Below, one piece after another: positions 1 to 10,955 of a DNA stretch of 64,000 bases. How positions within the stretch are numbered: position 1 is the first letter of the stretch; every line of letters starts with the position of its first letter. A program made the position numbers and the translations under genes. The DNA comes from Limnanthes douglasii subsp. nivea (taxonomy: Eukaryota > Streptophyta > Magnoliopsida > Brassicales > Limnanthaceae): the NCBI GenBank assembly GCA_036936605.1, contig JAUPFV010000005.1, positions 61,090,742 to 61,154,741 on the forward strand, given 5' to 3'. Below the pieces are notes generated by a model. The model was given only the letters and a program-made list of their open reading frames with translations, was not told the origin of the DNA and searched no databases.

Positions 1-1057
1 CCAATTTTTGCCAATTCATAATGGTGTCTCCGTTGGCCCGAAAGCTTTTACTTCCCACAAAGTGTCGTCTAAACATTGTCCAAAACATCCCGAAGTTCTG
101 GATGCAGCCCTGCGGTAAACGGTTGTACCACTTAGATGCTCGGTCCCTGAAGGTCATGGAAAAAGCTCTACGCAGGAGTTTGTCATCGTTGTCGAAGCTC
201 AGCATGAAGTTTTTGAAAGCTTCCAAATGATTATCTGGGTCCTTCTTCCCATCGTACTTTTCTAGTTTAGAAATGTCAAATCGTTTCGGGAGCGGCCCCG
301 CTAATATCTCGTCGGATAATGGGGATGCCCTCCAATTGATACCGAACCCATACGTTCCTCCTCCGAGTCCTTCTGTCTGAACTCCGTAGAGTCCCTCATC
401 TCCAGGGCTGACAAACTGGCTACTGGTTCGGTAACCTTGGTTCTGGCTGTTCGACGGTTGCCATGGCACTGGAGGCAGCGCTGCCCGCTCTTCACGGCTA
501 GCAGTAGGCATTTCTTCCTTCTCAAAGGATACCGGGGTCCGTTTCTCGGTGCTACCCTTCTTGTATTTTGGTGAATCCGCCCGGGGCCCTCGGAGGCGTC
601 GGGAACGGTTGTTTTGTGTCCGCTGGGCCCTTTCCCGTCGCCGATACTCTCTGCCCGACGAATCGCCCGAGGTGTAGTCAATTTTTACACCGCGATGGTC
701 CTCCGGGTACCGCCGAGCCCTGGTAGTTTGCCTTTCCTCGGGATGTGGCTCTCGATAATACCTAACAGGTCGGGCTTCGATGCGCGGCCCAACATCATGG
801 TCGGCCATCTCCCAATCCTCCAAGAGAGGTCCCTTGCCTTTTCCTTCACGGGTCCTTTTCTCGTCCAGTGCCCGCTCCCTTTCTGCACTTAGCCTGGCAA
901 TGTCTTCAAGGAGTTGTTTTCGGGTCATTATCAGGGTCGACCGCTTGTCCCGACCTTGGTCGTGGTGCTCCCGACCAGGCGCTTCTTCGCCCTCTGACAC
1001 TGAGACGGCTCGGATAACCTCTCTACCGACCCTCTCTATCACAACTTCGTTGCTCAT
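1..1057 (-). CDS. Tat-type Ty3/gypsy gag, N-terminal 352 codons, runs off the window
   Basis: This is the capsid-type structural protein of a Ty3/gypsy LTR retrotransposon. The frame is open from ATG at 1057 to the window edge with no stop, which I checked codon by codon. The first 200 or so residues are charged and low in complexity. A conserved retrotransposon gag core follows, with FDISKLEKYDG near 75-80% of the fragment, then DPDNHLEAFKNFML, SKWYNRLPQGC and FRRHFVGSK. The same motifs occur in the gag of element C near 43900-44150. It lies just downstream of a primer site and an LTR on the same strand, as expected for the first ORF. Zinc-knuckle, protease and pol would lie left of position 1. 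It is GC-richer and less damaged than its neighbours, so the element may be fairly young. Confidence 0.9.
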   Translation of the reverse strand, partial: MSNEVVIERVGREVIRAVSVSEGEEAPGREHHDQGRDKRSTLIMTRKQLLEDIARLSAERERALDEKRTREGKGKGPLLEDWEMADHDVGPRIEARPVRYYREPHPEERQTTRARRYPEDHRGVKIDYTSGDSSGREYRRRERAQRTQNNRSRRLRGPRADSPKYKKGSTEKRTPVSFEKEEMPTASREERAALPPVPWQPSNSQNQGYRTSSQFVSPGDEGLYGVQTEGLGGGTYGFGINWRASPLSDEILAGPLPKRFDISKLEKYDGKKDPDNHLEAFKNFMLSFDNDDKLLRRAFSMTFRDRASKWYNRLPQGCIQNFGMFWTMFRRHFVGSKSFRANGDTIMNWQKL

Positions 1058-1106
1058 TTCGCAAAACGTGATTTTCAAAGGACAAAGATTCCTTTTTGGT
1101 ATCACT

Positions 1107-1126
1107 CGTTCCCACAGACGGCGCCA
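1107..1126 (-). other. Primer binding site of element A
   Basis: The minus strand reads TGGCGCCGTCTGTGGGAACG, one base after the LTR end. A TGGCGCC start is typical of plant gypsy primer sites, probably for tRNA-Asp, though I did not match the tRNA. It lies about 50 bases upstream of the gag ATG. Confidence 0.75.
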
Positions 1127-1127
1127 A

Positions 1128-1455
1128 TGATGAGTCAATAATTGTTTGGAAGAATATTTTGGATCTTGTGCTTGATGTGACTAGAGAGAGAAAGTATAAA
1201 GAGAGAAAGAAAATGTAATAGAATAACATTCAATGTCCCACCTACCAAGGAAGTGGGTCACCTTTTATACTAGAATAAAGTGGACCCGCTTGAATCCTTA
1301 GTGGGCTGTTTACATACTTGATCAGGCCCCTTAGTAAGTACTACATTTACACATTGGTCCCCGAGAATTTCTAAATTCCTTAATAACTACATCAAGCAAC
1401 TTTCGTTCAAAATTAAATCTTTATTATTTACATTTGGCGAATTCTACCCTCATCA
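1128..1455 (-). repeat. 5' LTR of minus-strand element A
   Basis: The 328-bp LTR is bounded by TG...CA, with terminal TGATGAG and CTCATCA in inverted orientation. On the minus strand a TATA box (GTATAAAAGG, 1261-1270) precedes pyrimidine-rich CTTTCTCTCT tracts. The inner end abuts the primer site. The partner LTR and target duplication are outside the window, so the outer end at 1455 rests on the CTCATCA terminus alone. Its length equals that of the LTR at 7992-8319, with which it shares a TCGGTAGGTG/TTGGTAGGTG block downstream of TATA, so the two are related families. Confidence 0.7.
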
Positions 1456-1479
1456 CTTATGAGTCTGGATTTTCTCACC

Positions 1480-1826
1480 ACTCACTGTGGGAACCGGACA
1501 GGGGAAATTCGGACAAAAACCACCCACTAAACCATCCGAACAGGACTAATGTATTAAAAAATAAATCACTTCATGACTAAGCTAATTTACTACTTGCTTA
1601 AAAACTAATGGGTCATTGAACTCGACCCGAATTCATAAGTGTGACCCGAAATCCCATGTGGCCCATAATTAAAGGTATAAATACCCAACCATTCTCATTA
1701 ATGAGGGTAATGAACATTTAATACAACCAGGTAGCTCAAATCTCTCACTACAAACTATACAAACATTAAATACCCTTGAAACATCACAAAACTCTAGACA
1801 AAATGACCCTCAGTTGAAAATAATCT
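1480..1826 (+). repeat. LTR fragment resembling elements C and D
   Basis: GTGACCCGAAATCCCATG, GTGGCCCATAATT and GGTATAAATACCCAACCA align with the U3/TATA region of the C and D LTRs read on their coding strand. A TATA box (TATAAATA) lies at about 1677. Pol homology begins abruptly at about 1827, with no primer site, gag or RT between. Both ends are approximate. Confidence 0.6.
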
Positions 1827-3764
1827 ACACCAGTTTCCACTCAAATATGTGCTTCAACGCCCAGACATGTCGGGACGAATGTCCAAATGGTCGGTCGAGC
1901 TGGACGACTTTGATATCAATTTTGAGCGAAGAACGGCCAGTAAGGGCCAGGAAAGGCCATTAAGGGCCTTGGTTGATTTTTTAGTCGAATTTTGTTCCAA
2001 CCGACTAGAAAAGTTGGAATCACCCGAGGAAGACAAGCAAGTTGAATGGATTATCAGAACTGATGGAGGGTCAAACGTTAGCGGTTGCGGTGCAGGTGTA
2101 CAGAAAACCACCCCTACGGGCATAATGATGCACCAAACGATCCGATTTGGTTTTGCCACGCCTAACAATGAGGTTGAGTACGAGGCTGCTTTAGGTGGCT
2201 TGAGGTCAGCACAAGTGTGTGGAGCCAGACATATACGCCTTATTAGTGATTCTCAGCTGCTAATAAACCAAGCCTCAGGAGCGTCATAAGCTAGGAAAGA
2301 GAACATGGTTCAGTACCTAGTGGCGTTGCATGTGTTAGCCGCGTCGTTTGCCAAGGTAACATATGAACATGTCCCAAGGGCCGAAAACGCGATTGCAGAT
2401 TCCCTCACATCAGCATCCTGCTCAAGCAGTTACCCCTGGGTAACAATGCAAGAAAACCCTTCGATTATCAAAAGGACAGATATGGGAAATCGACCAGAGA
2501 TCGATTTCCAGATATCTTCGGTAGCCTTGTCGGATTGGAATAGTGACATCATAGCTTTTTTGGCAGAAGGATCGTTACCAGAAAATAGTGTGTCGGCCAG
2601 AAAAGTACGAAACAAGGCTCAAGGGTACGTTATCTTGGGAGAAATACTATACAAGAAATATTTTAGCGGGCCTTTGCTGAGATGTCTGGGGACAAATGAA
2701 TCACAAATAATTGTGTCTGAACTGCATGATGGTGAGGGGGTTTCTCTTTGCGGCTACAAAGCGTTAATAAGGAGAATTTTTCTTGACGTTTTTATTGGCC
2801 AACGATAACCGCCTACGGTAGAAATATAGTAAAAATGTGCGAAACTTGTCAAAGGTTCGCGAACGCAATCCATATGCCCGCAGCCTCGTTGGGATCAATA
2901 TCGGAAGGCTTCCCTTTTGACCGATGGGGAATCGACCTAGTAGGACCATTACCGATGGCGTCCGACGCAAGACAAATGATAGTGGTGGCAATGGATTACT
3001 TTTCGAAATGGGTAGAATCTGAGCCACTATCAGGAACAAAGACTAAAGATATCATTAAGTTGATTTGGTCAAACATCTGCTGCAGATTTGGGGTCCCACA
3101 AAGACTAACGATGGATAATGGACCCCAGCTTGATAACAACGAGATGAAATTCTTTTGTTCGACCCACAGGATCAGGCAATGTTTTCGGCTACTTTCCACC
3201 CTCAGGAAAACGAGCAAGTCAAGGTCACAAACCGGACTATCATAGACGGACTCAAGAAAAACCTAGAAAGAAAAGCAGGCAAATGGCCATATTATCTACA
3301 GGAAGTACTATGGGCCTACCACACCACTCCCTGAACGATGACTCAAGAATCGCTCTATGCCTTAGTCTATGGGATGGATAACTCCCGCGGAATAAATTTT
3401 CCCATCTTTCAGGATCGGGAGCTATGATGAAAACAGAAATAGGGATGACAGACAACTAGCTCTTAATCTAGTAGAGGAAAAACGGAGCCGAGCTCAGCTG
3501 AATTCGTTACATTATCAGACTTTAATGAGGAGCCGATATGCGTCGAAAGTACGTCGACGAGAGTTCAAAGTCGGAGACAAAGTTTTGAGAAGAGTTTTCC
3601 TGCACACTAAGGACAAAAGCCTCGGCAAACTTGCCCCGAATTGGGAAGGCCCATATTAGGTAGTGAAAAGAGTCAAGAGCGGGACGTATCGATTACAAGA
3701 CAAGCACGAGCGTTTGTTAAGGCTCCCCTGGAATATTGAACACCTGAAGATGTATTTGGAATAA
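1827..3764 (+). pseudogene. pol remnant: RNase H end, second RNase H and integrase (element B)
   Basis: Coding similarity starts at FPLKYVLQRPDMSGR (1834), the C-terminal part of the RT-linked RNase H. It continues into a second RNase H with TDGGSNVSGCGAG, NNEVEYEAALGGL and SDSQLLINQ, the arrangement typical of Tat-lineage elements. Integrase follows, with the zinc region ELHDGEG...CETCQRF, core FDRWGIDLVGPLP, then TMDNGPQL. The C-terminus HLKMYLE ends at TAA 3762-3764. A TAA at 2287, frameshifts near 2808-2835 and 3200-3250, and later stops inactivate it. Compared with element C, everything before the RNase H end is missing. Confidence 0.88.
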
Positions 3765-3822
3765 TTTCTTTTTATTTCCTTGTAATTATTCTCGTTTATG
3801 TAAAAACTCTTAGTCGCGGACG

Positions 3823-3870
3823 CACTCTTTCCTACCTCGGTAGCACGAGCAGGTTTTAATGAGGTATCCA
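3823..3870 (+). other. Conserved post-pol motif (element B copy)
   Basis: About 60 bases after the pol stop the strand reads ACTCTTTCCTACCTCGGTAG and, a little further on, CAGGTTTTAATGAGGTATCC. Elements C (38946-38990) and D (14286-14331) carry the same motif at the same place. It is non-coding in all three and its function is unknown. Confidence 0.6.
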
Positions 3871-3975
3871 TGGCAACCGATCTTTTTAATCTACTTATTT
3901 TGCCGTTAAAAATTCGAAAGACAGTGTTAAAGAAAAGTCCACAAAGTGACGAGCTAGTAGACTACTTTTGACGAT

Positions 3976-4428
3976 CTCAATTAATCTACAGAACCTTAAT
4001 TGGTTTTTCAGTTTTTAACTGATCCACGTTTATTTCCGACCCTAAAGGGAAACTTTCAATTAAATATTGATCTACGAAACCTTAATTGGTTTTTCAGTTT
4101 TTTAACTGATCCACGTTTGTTCCCGACCCTAAAGGGAAACTTTCAATTAAATATTGATCTACAGAACCTTAATTGGTTTTTTTCAGTTTTTAACTGATCC
4201 ACGTTTGTTCCTGGCCCTAAAGGGAAACTTTCAATTAAATATTGATCTACAGAACCTTAATTTGTTTTTTCAGTTTTTAACTGATCCACGTTTATTCCCG
4301 ACCATAAAGGGAAACTTTCAATTAAATATTGATCTACAGAACCTTAATTGGTTTTTCAGTTTTTAACTGATCCACGTTTGTTCCCGATCCTAAAGGGAAA
4401 CTTTCAATTAAATATTGATTTACAGTAG
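3976..4428 (+). repeat. 87-bp tandem repeat, about five copies
   Basis: The unit includes CTACAGAACCTTAATTGG, TTTTTAACTGATCCACG and CCTAAAGGGAAACTTTC. The anchor AACCTTAATT recurs at 3992, 4078, 4165, 4253 and 4340, giving spacings of 86-88. Each unit has ACTGATCCACG and GACCCTAAAGGGAAAC with few changes. It sits between pol and the antisense ORF of element B, the usual position of variable tandem repeats in Tat elements. The period is near 29 codons, so some frames stay open by chance. Confidence 0.9.
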
Positions 4429-4593
4429 TTAAAAGGCGAAAAAATTCAAAGGCATAACGGGTAAAGCTTGATGAAAGTTATACAGAGTCGGAACAAGTAC
4501 AAAACAAAAAGGTTTCATTCGCCCAACTGGCTACAAAACAGAACCACAAAAAACATCAAAACTTGGGCAAATAGATAAAAAAGGGGCAAATTT

Positions 4594-7314
4594 TTAGACA
4601 TCCTCATTGTCAGGATCAGTCTCTGAGGCATCCGATTCTTCATCTTCACAGACTACTCCGTTCGGGAGGTCTACCTCGAGAACAACTAACCACATTGAAC
4701 CAAGAACGAGGTCGGGAAATCGGTTATGCAGGCTTAAAACGTAAGAAGCTTTGGCTTCGACGGCTTCTTTCTCCATCCACTTTTCATACTTCGCAGCGAA
4801 AAGGTCATTTGCGGCTTGGAGGTTAGCATTTTCTTTTGTCTTCTTTGCCGCAAAGTGACAGAAAAAACGGCTCTGGAATTTCGCTGCCGCCAACTGTTGA
4901 GCTTGGTCGTCACGGTCTTTTTTGACCCACCCAAAGGTTTCTCAGCTTTTGACGCTCTTTGCTTTGCCTTTTTAGCCGCTTCCTCCAGGAGCTCTTTTCC
5001 CGCATCTTTCCTTTTAAGCTCGTTCTCCAGCTCGGTTATTTTCTCCTCAGCATCGGCCAACGTTTGGCTTAGCTCCCTCACGCGCCTCTCTTTCATACCC
5101 AACGACACAATCCTGCTATACAAAGACAAGGATATCACATCATTGGCTTGTAAAGCGAAAGTGTGCAGACTCCCACAAACTGACAGAACGGGCAGTTTTG
5201 TGCCACTTGACGAGGCTCCATCAGCTTTCATTACTTCAGAAGGGCCGACCTTTTTCTCCTTTGGCAAAAGCCCCCCGACCTCGTCATCATCAAGAATCAC
5301 GACGACCGTGGCATTTTCTGCCGATGCAGCTGCAGAAGTAGCAAGGTCCCCACCTTTAACTCCCTCATATTGCTCGAAAAGCTCCAGTATAGTTGTGTTT
5401 TCTGCAAGCGTGGGAACATTATCAGCAATTCTGACCTCTGTTTTCTTCTTCACACGCTTTGATTTTTTGGCCTCTTCGCCATCAGCCGCAAATTTCTTTC
5501 GTTTCTTCTTCACCTCCTTGGGGAATTCGACCTTCTTAGCCTCGACAACAACTGTTGTTTATTGTCCAGCAACATCAACCTCTACCTTTCCTACATTCTC
5601 CTGCTCCGCACCTTCATCGGATTTTTCGGGTTTGCTAGGTGCTTTGTTACGCTTTGAAATGAACAAATGTGCGTCGGGTGCATCCGTTTTAACAACCAAA
5701 TCCACTAAGCTAGGTGGTTGGCACAACTGTTCCAACGTAAGTGCTTCTTTGGAGCAATGCCAGAGGTTTCTCATTATGAGGTTGATGTTCTTAAAGCACT
5801 GGTGGAATGCCCAACCCCAATTCCTCCGGGCGAAGTCCTTCAGAACTTGGAAGGTTATTTTGGCATCTTCGAAATAATCCTTCTTCAACCCTTGGATATA
5901 CTCCTTGTAAACTAAACAAAGGATCGGCTAAAAAAATAAAAGTTATATATATATATATGTTACTATCAGGAACCCACGTCCGCGGCAACCACCTCGAGTT
6001 CTCTTTGGTATATGGATGACCATTCTCCCAGCAGCCACTAATGAAGATGAACCGATGCTTCCACGAATTATCACCCTTGAGAAATTCGTTCTCAATCTTC
6101 AAAGTGTTTTCCAAAGAGGAATAGAAGAAAGGTAGTTTGGGAGATTTGGAAATCCCGGACATAGCAACGTATTCCTCCACCGGCATAACACGGCCCGACA
6201 ATCGATAAGCCATGATACAAGACATAAGAGTGTACCACGCATTGGGAGTCAGCTGCGAGGGGCAGTTACTGAGGATTTCGAAATTTCTAGCAATCTCGAG
6301 ATCTAGAGGAAACCTGAAACCCCAATTGAAGAGCTTTGTAAAGATGACGATCTCCCGAGATTTTACATGCAGAGGCGTTTCCCCAGGAACGGGAAATCGT
6401 ACTTTTACACATTCCGGGATTCCCCACCGGATCAGAAGTTCGAACTGTACCGCAACATATACTTGCCCTCAAAGAGCACGATAACATTATCCCGACACAG
6501 AGATCGGTGGTAAGTGGTTGTCATCACAGCTTCTACCTCCGGAGGAAGAGGCTCCTTAGGAGGAGCGGCGGCAACATCGCCTACAGCAACGACACCATTT
6601 CCTGTTTTGTCTCCCTCTACGGGACCATCCCCCGAGCCGAATAAGTTGGTCGTCTCTAGCTCATTGATAGTTTTAGTTTGTACAGCCTCGGTACCGTTAG
6701 GATCGGCTTCCTCTGGAATTTGGGAATCAGCCGCTTTCGTGTTAACCGGTTAGGAGGAAGGCTTTACGAATAGCTACTACCGGTGCGGTTATGTTTTGAT
6801 CCGCTTTCCTGCAATTTTCGCGCACGTTCCTTTTCCAGCGTCTGACACTCGAAATCACTTCGAGAAATGCCCAAAGGAGTAGCAGCGGTATTGATGCCCC
6901 TACGAAACCCGACAATGGTTGGGGTTAATTGCACCAGTTCGGGTGAGATGCCTCCCACTGCCGATAAAGAGGCGCTGGAGTCTCCCATGGTAAGGAATCT
7001 AGGTTTACTAAGGCGCTCGGGAATAAGAGAAGAGGGTAAATTACCAGTTGCGTTTACCGACGAGAGGGTCGGTGGATCAGGTAGATTGACAGGGGAATTT
7101 GGGGAAAAATTGCCAGAAGGGAGTTGACTGGACATGATCGTGGGTAAGAGGCACAGGTGTGAAGGTTTCTTTTATTGGAATCCCAAATCAGTCCCACGGC
7201 TCGGTATTCGTCGGCTCGGTCACTAATACTAGTCCAGTCAATGAATCCAAACACGGGCTTTGGTTTATTTTTCGGTTTCTGGGTATGCTGCGGTTTTTTA
7301 TTTTTCATAAACAC
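4594..7314 (-). pseudogene. Antisense additional ORF of element B (gypsy-type transposon domain), decayed
   Basis: This gene runs opposite to pol. The likely start is ATG at 7314 (MFMKNKKPQHTQKPKNKP), 82 bases below a TATA box. Several frames must be combined. A middle part (6225-5990) has SCIMAYRLSGRVMPVEEY and RFIFISGCWENG, matching the conserved domain of the element C copy. A short intron (5963-5912, GTAACA...TTTAG) would join the frames, since WVPD before it and YKEYIQGLKKDYFEDAK after it align with element C across its intron. Exon 2 has a lysine/glutamate-rich coiled coil, then LHNRFPDLVLGSMW and an acidic tail ending EESDASETDPDNEDV. I recall this domain as the 'putative gypsy type transposon' family. 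The function is unknown. Confidence 0.72.
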
Positions 7315-7395
7315 TGGTTTCTCTCTCTAGAATGGCTAAAGGGGACTCTCTCTCTAGGATTTCTCTGAGGGAATGAGTTATTATAAGGGAAGAAG

Positions 7396-7403
7396 TATTT
7401 ATA
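7396..7403 (-). promoter_or_regulatory. TATA box of the antisense ORF, element B
   Basis: The minus strand reads CCTATAAATAC, 82 bases before the antisense ATG at 7314, followed by pyrimidine-rich sequence. Elements C, D and E have a TATA box at the equivalent place. Confidence 0.5.
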
Positions 7404-7991
7404 GGCAACTTTATTCCTTAACCGTTTTGCGCATGGGGAAGTCCAAACGAAAAAGAGCCGCGGGAAGTCGAAGAGTCTCCTAGAGAGATGTGCAGATAGG
7501 CACGCTTCGAATGAAGGAACGACACGTGTAAGCCGAAACCGACTATGCAAGAAATAGGTAATTATCAGGCTAGCTCCATAGGCATGCGTCGACGTCAGAA
7601 CTCGAGTGTTGCTCAAATGAGCTCCACGTGTCCGCTAATGCGAAGAAAAAAAGCGGATAACTTTTCAAGCAGGCCTAACGACCCAGTTGAGCCCATAACT
7701 AATTTACCAGCTAGAGTTTAATAAGCCCACCACCACAGGTCGGGCGATGGAGGACAATATTAATCATCTCTAGAGGCGTTAAGAGACATGAAGTGGATCG
7801 GGTCCAGTGTGGTGAGTAGGTCGGTCGCCACCGTAAGGTAACCCTTCCCGAAGCTTTAGGAGTCATGATCCCGAGCCATTTAACATAGACACCCACAACG
7901 TCCAGAACCCGAGGTAATTTTTTACAGTGGCTGTTTCCTCGATTTACTCATGAGTCTTCATTCCCGAAGCTCTTGAAGACTGAGGGGCTAC

Positions 7992-8319
7992 TGATAAGGA
8001 AATAATCCGTTGGGTCCAACAGCAAAAGTATTAATTGTAAAAGGGATAAATAAAATAACCCCATTAGTGTATCTGGTATTTATTAGAGGACAACATGTTA
8101 AAGAGGTAAAATGTAAATGACTAACAATTAATACAAGGATTATTTGGGACATAAATGGGGACCAATTTCCTCACTATATAAGGGAGCCCCTTTATTCCTC
8201 GGTAGGTGAACATTCTTTAATACTTTCTAATTCAACTTTCTCTCTCTACATTCTTATAATTAGTCATATCAAGTACTAGATACAAGGTTCCCCCTTTCTT
8301 GTCATTATTTTACTCATCA
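7992..8319 (+). repeat. 3' LTR of element B
   Basis: 328 bp from TGATAAGG to TTACTCATCA, preceded by the polypurine tract GAGGGGCTAC (about 7982-7991). A TATA box (CTATATAAGGG, about 8175) is followed by CTTTCTCTCTCTAC. The next bases, ACCCC, could be a target duplication, but no left-hand match is available because the 5' side is truncated. Confidence 0.75.
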
Positions 8320-8324
8320 ACCCC

Positions 8325-10068
8325 CTTGTATGATTCGTAGTCCCGTGATAAAAGTTTACATGCAAAATGTCTGTTAAATGCTTTAAAACATGTAAGAATT
8401 TTGTTTCCATATTGTATATGCAATGAATGTTTTCTTTACATAGTTCCATGATATTGTACCTTCTATTAAAATGTTATGTTGTTTTAAGTTGAATGACGAA
8501 TAAGCTCACATCCGACAAAATTCAAGTTGGAATACCATATGATCTCCAATATATTTAACTTTGTGTATGTCAATATATAAGATTTTGTTTATTTTAAATA
8601 CCATAGAACTCATCTCACCGCCTTTAAATGTCCCATATATAGGTTACTTATATACCTCTTTAGTGCACCAATAAAAAATCCAACATTCGGCCTCATACAT
8701 ACCTGAACATACATAAGACTTCCAACAACTGAAACATATGTAATATTTTGTCTTTCCTTAATTTCCAGTTTTATATTTGAACAATGCTTTAGACTAAACT
8801 TTTCACCTTTTAAAATATGGATGTCTTTTCTTTTTTTTGTTTATCATCTTATATCTTGTAGCGTGCTCTTAATATATATCTTTTGTGATAAACTAAAAAA
8901 TTTATGGGAGTGATCCAGATAAATTTAAATTTCTGAAATATGCATAGCCAAGATCATTTATATTGAATTTGTTCGAAAAGAAAATTCATGACAGCATGCA
9001 ACACATATTTATCATTTGTATTATAGATATGTCATCTATATTTAGTACCAAATATACAGATTTCCTCATGTTGAAATTTCGGTACACACAATCCTTCATT
9101 GAATATATCTCAAAATCAAATAAAATAATAACTTTGAGAAATTTGTGGTACCATTGTCGAGACGCTTATTTAAGTCTATAAATAGAATTCTCTAGTTTCC
9201 CTACCATCAACTTTGGTTCACCGCAAACAAAGTTTTCAGGATACACCGTATAGATTGTTACCTCAACATCTTCACTAAAAACCCATTTTATATCCCTTTG
9301 ATAGAGCTTACGATCAAAAGGTTATATATTCATGATTGTCCAAAAATAATTCTTTGATGAAACTGGAGCGAATGTTTCCGTAAATCCAAATATATTCACG
9401 TTGAGTAAAACCTTTACTACAAGTCTTATTTTATGTAGTTCCACATTATCTTCACAATATTATTTAGTTTTAAAAAACTATTTCGCGTTATCTTATATTT
9501 ATTTATAGTTTATGTTCATTTTGTTAACTCCAAACTAAGTTTTGAAATTTTCATGGATTCATTCAAAATTATAGAATAATTTCCTATTATAAACATAAAA
9601 TTACTCATGTGTTTAAAGATACATTATATAGTTTGAAGTTATAGTGCACTTTATCTATTTACTAAATCTTTGCAAAGACATAATTTTCAATTTACACTTG
9701 CTCTTCTTGAACATGTGGCGCTTGATTTTCTTAAACAACTTTATTTTGGTCCATTAGATTCACTTTATTTTGTCCATCTTGGAAAATGTTCACATATAAA
9801 ATAGGAACATCATCTTAGATATTTTTATGTTGTGTGTATGTGTGTGTATGTTTAAACGGTTCAAAAATGGTAATTGGCCTAAAAACCAAATCATCTGATA
9901 CACGAGTATCATTGTTAAAACTTTCATGAACCGCTATTATTTTTTCCTCAAAATGAATGTCTGTTAGATTTCTACTCAAACTCAATATCCTCAAATAATT
10001 TTATTGTACATGTCTAAATAAATCTTCATGTTGGAATGATCATAAAACCTAAGAGCTCCACCATGGTC
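8325..10068 (-). pseudogene. Decayed Ty1/copia pol, linker, RT and RNase H
   Basis: Read on the minus strand from right to left. The integrase/RT linker (ALRFYDHSNMKIY) lies near 10050. RT follows near 9390-8900 with ETFAPVSSKNYF, ENSIYRLK, ASRQWYHKF and a degraded NIDDIS active site. The RT/RNase H junction near 8770-8640 resembles copia GSLMY...RPD. RNase H lies near 8540-8400 (GYSNSNFVGC, GTISWNYVKKTFIAY). Stops and indels are frequent. It continues at 20511-20786 on the far side of element D, which interrupted it. Confidence 0.78.
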
Positions 10069-10073
10069 AGGAT
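10069..10073. other. Target site duplication AGGAT, left copy (element D)
   Basis: AGGAT directly precedes the left LTR and is repeated at 20506-20510 directly after the right LTR. This fixes both ends of element D. Confidence 0.9.
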
Positions 10074-10464
10074 TGGTGTGAATTATTTTTGGTCGAAGGG
10101 TATTTTTGGTCGAAGGGTATTTTTGGTCTTTTGTTCAATGGGGGTATTAACTTTTAAAGTAGAAAATAGAAAGATAAAAGAGGTGTGTATTAGTGATTAA
10201 GATTATACAGAAAATACCCCCTTATTAAATGTGGTTGGTTGGGGTATGTATACTCTTGTTTTATGAATTATGGGCCACTCGAGTCGGGCTTTGGACTCAG
10301 ATCCATTTCAAAGTTTTCAAAGCCCAAAACCAAAACGGTTTAGCACACATCTGAGTCATAATCCACTTAGGTCTACTGTTCACCAAAACTTTGGTGTAGA
10401 AGATGTCCAAATTAGCCCTTTGGATTTTGTCCCAATGGCCTTCCAAAAATATCTGACCCTATCT
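10074..10464 (-). repeat. 3' LTR of element D (left)
   Basis: 391 bp. The LTR matches 20159-20505 along its length, from TGGTGTGAATTATTTTTGG to TATCTGACCCTATC. This copy has an extra GGTCGAAGGGTATTTTT unit near 10090-10125 and an inserted stretch near 10360-10400. Its inner end is CTATCT, where the other copy has CTATCA. On the minus strand AAAAGGGCTAC precedes it as a polypurine tract. Confidence 0.9.
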
Positions 10465-10840
10465 GTAGCCCTTTTAGTTATTTCAAAAATGTTTTGGAAA
10501 AGCTAACTATCAAAGAGAAGACCCCGATTGGAATATTTGGGAACAGCTAACTATTAAAGAGAAGATCTTGATCAGAATGTTTTAGAATATCTAACTACAA
10601 AAGAGAAGATCTGGATCGGATCCGAGGGGTTTTATTTTTACTAAGAAAGAATCCAAAAGTCAGAGTTTTAATGAATATCTTTTGATTACACGTGTCAGTT
10701 TCTGGTTCGACCTCTCAATCGTCTTTTCTCTAGGTACTTGCACATGTCATTTGAAAAAGTAATTAGTCTAGGTCACTGGTCCCTAATTATTGTTTATTGG
10801 ATTCATCTCCCTTAGGTGAAGTAATCATGTGTTTTTCACC

Positions 10841-10850
10841 TATATATACA
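10841..10850 (+). promoter_or_regulatory. TATA box of the antisense ORF, element D
   Basis: CTATATATACA lies 115 bases upstream of the antisense-ORF ATG at 10956. It is at the same relative position as the TATA boxes of elements B, C and E. Confidence 0.5.
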
Positions 10851-10955
10851 GCTGTTTTACTGTTTCCATTTCTAGAGTGATAAAAAAAATTCAAATTTCA
10901 GTTTCTAGAGAGATAAAGCTTGAATCTTTGATTTGTTCACATTTTGAGAAATTTT

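Larger units (their letters stand above)
1480..8319 (+). mobile_element. Chimeric, 5'-truncated Tat-type element B
   Basis: In order on the plus strand: a piece of LTR, pol from the end of the first RNase H to integrase, a tandem-repeat tract, an antisense ORF, a polypurine tract (GAGGGGCTAC) and a 3' LTR. Gag, protease and RT are missing. The LTR fragment at the left resembles the LTRs of elements C and D, while the 3' LTR is a different sequence. The copy is therefore either a fusion of two elements or an illegitimate recombinant. ACCCC follows the 3' LTR but no matching flank was found. Confidence 0.7.

Noticed and set aside
4000..4366. Open plus-strand frames with repeated LTDPRLFPTLKGNFQLN
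   Set aside because: They are translations of the 87-bp tandem repeat; the frame shifts between units where spacing is 86 or 88, so coding use is unlikely.
3976..4428. Possible CRISPR array
   Set aside because: The repeats are contiguous 87-bp units without unique spacers, in a plant retrotransposon.
4816..5877. A 353-codon plus-strand frame
   Set aside because: It is the complement of the antisense ORF of element B, whose minus-strand frames show conserved motifs; the plus frame is Ser/Phe-rich with no motif.
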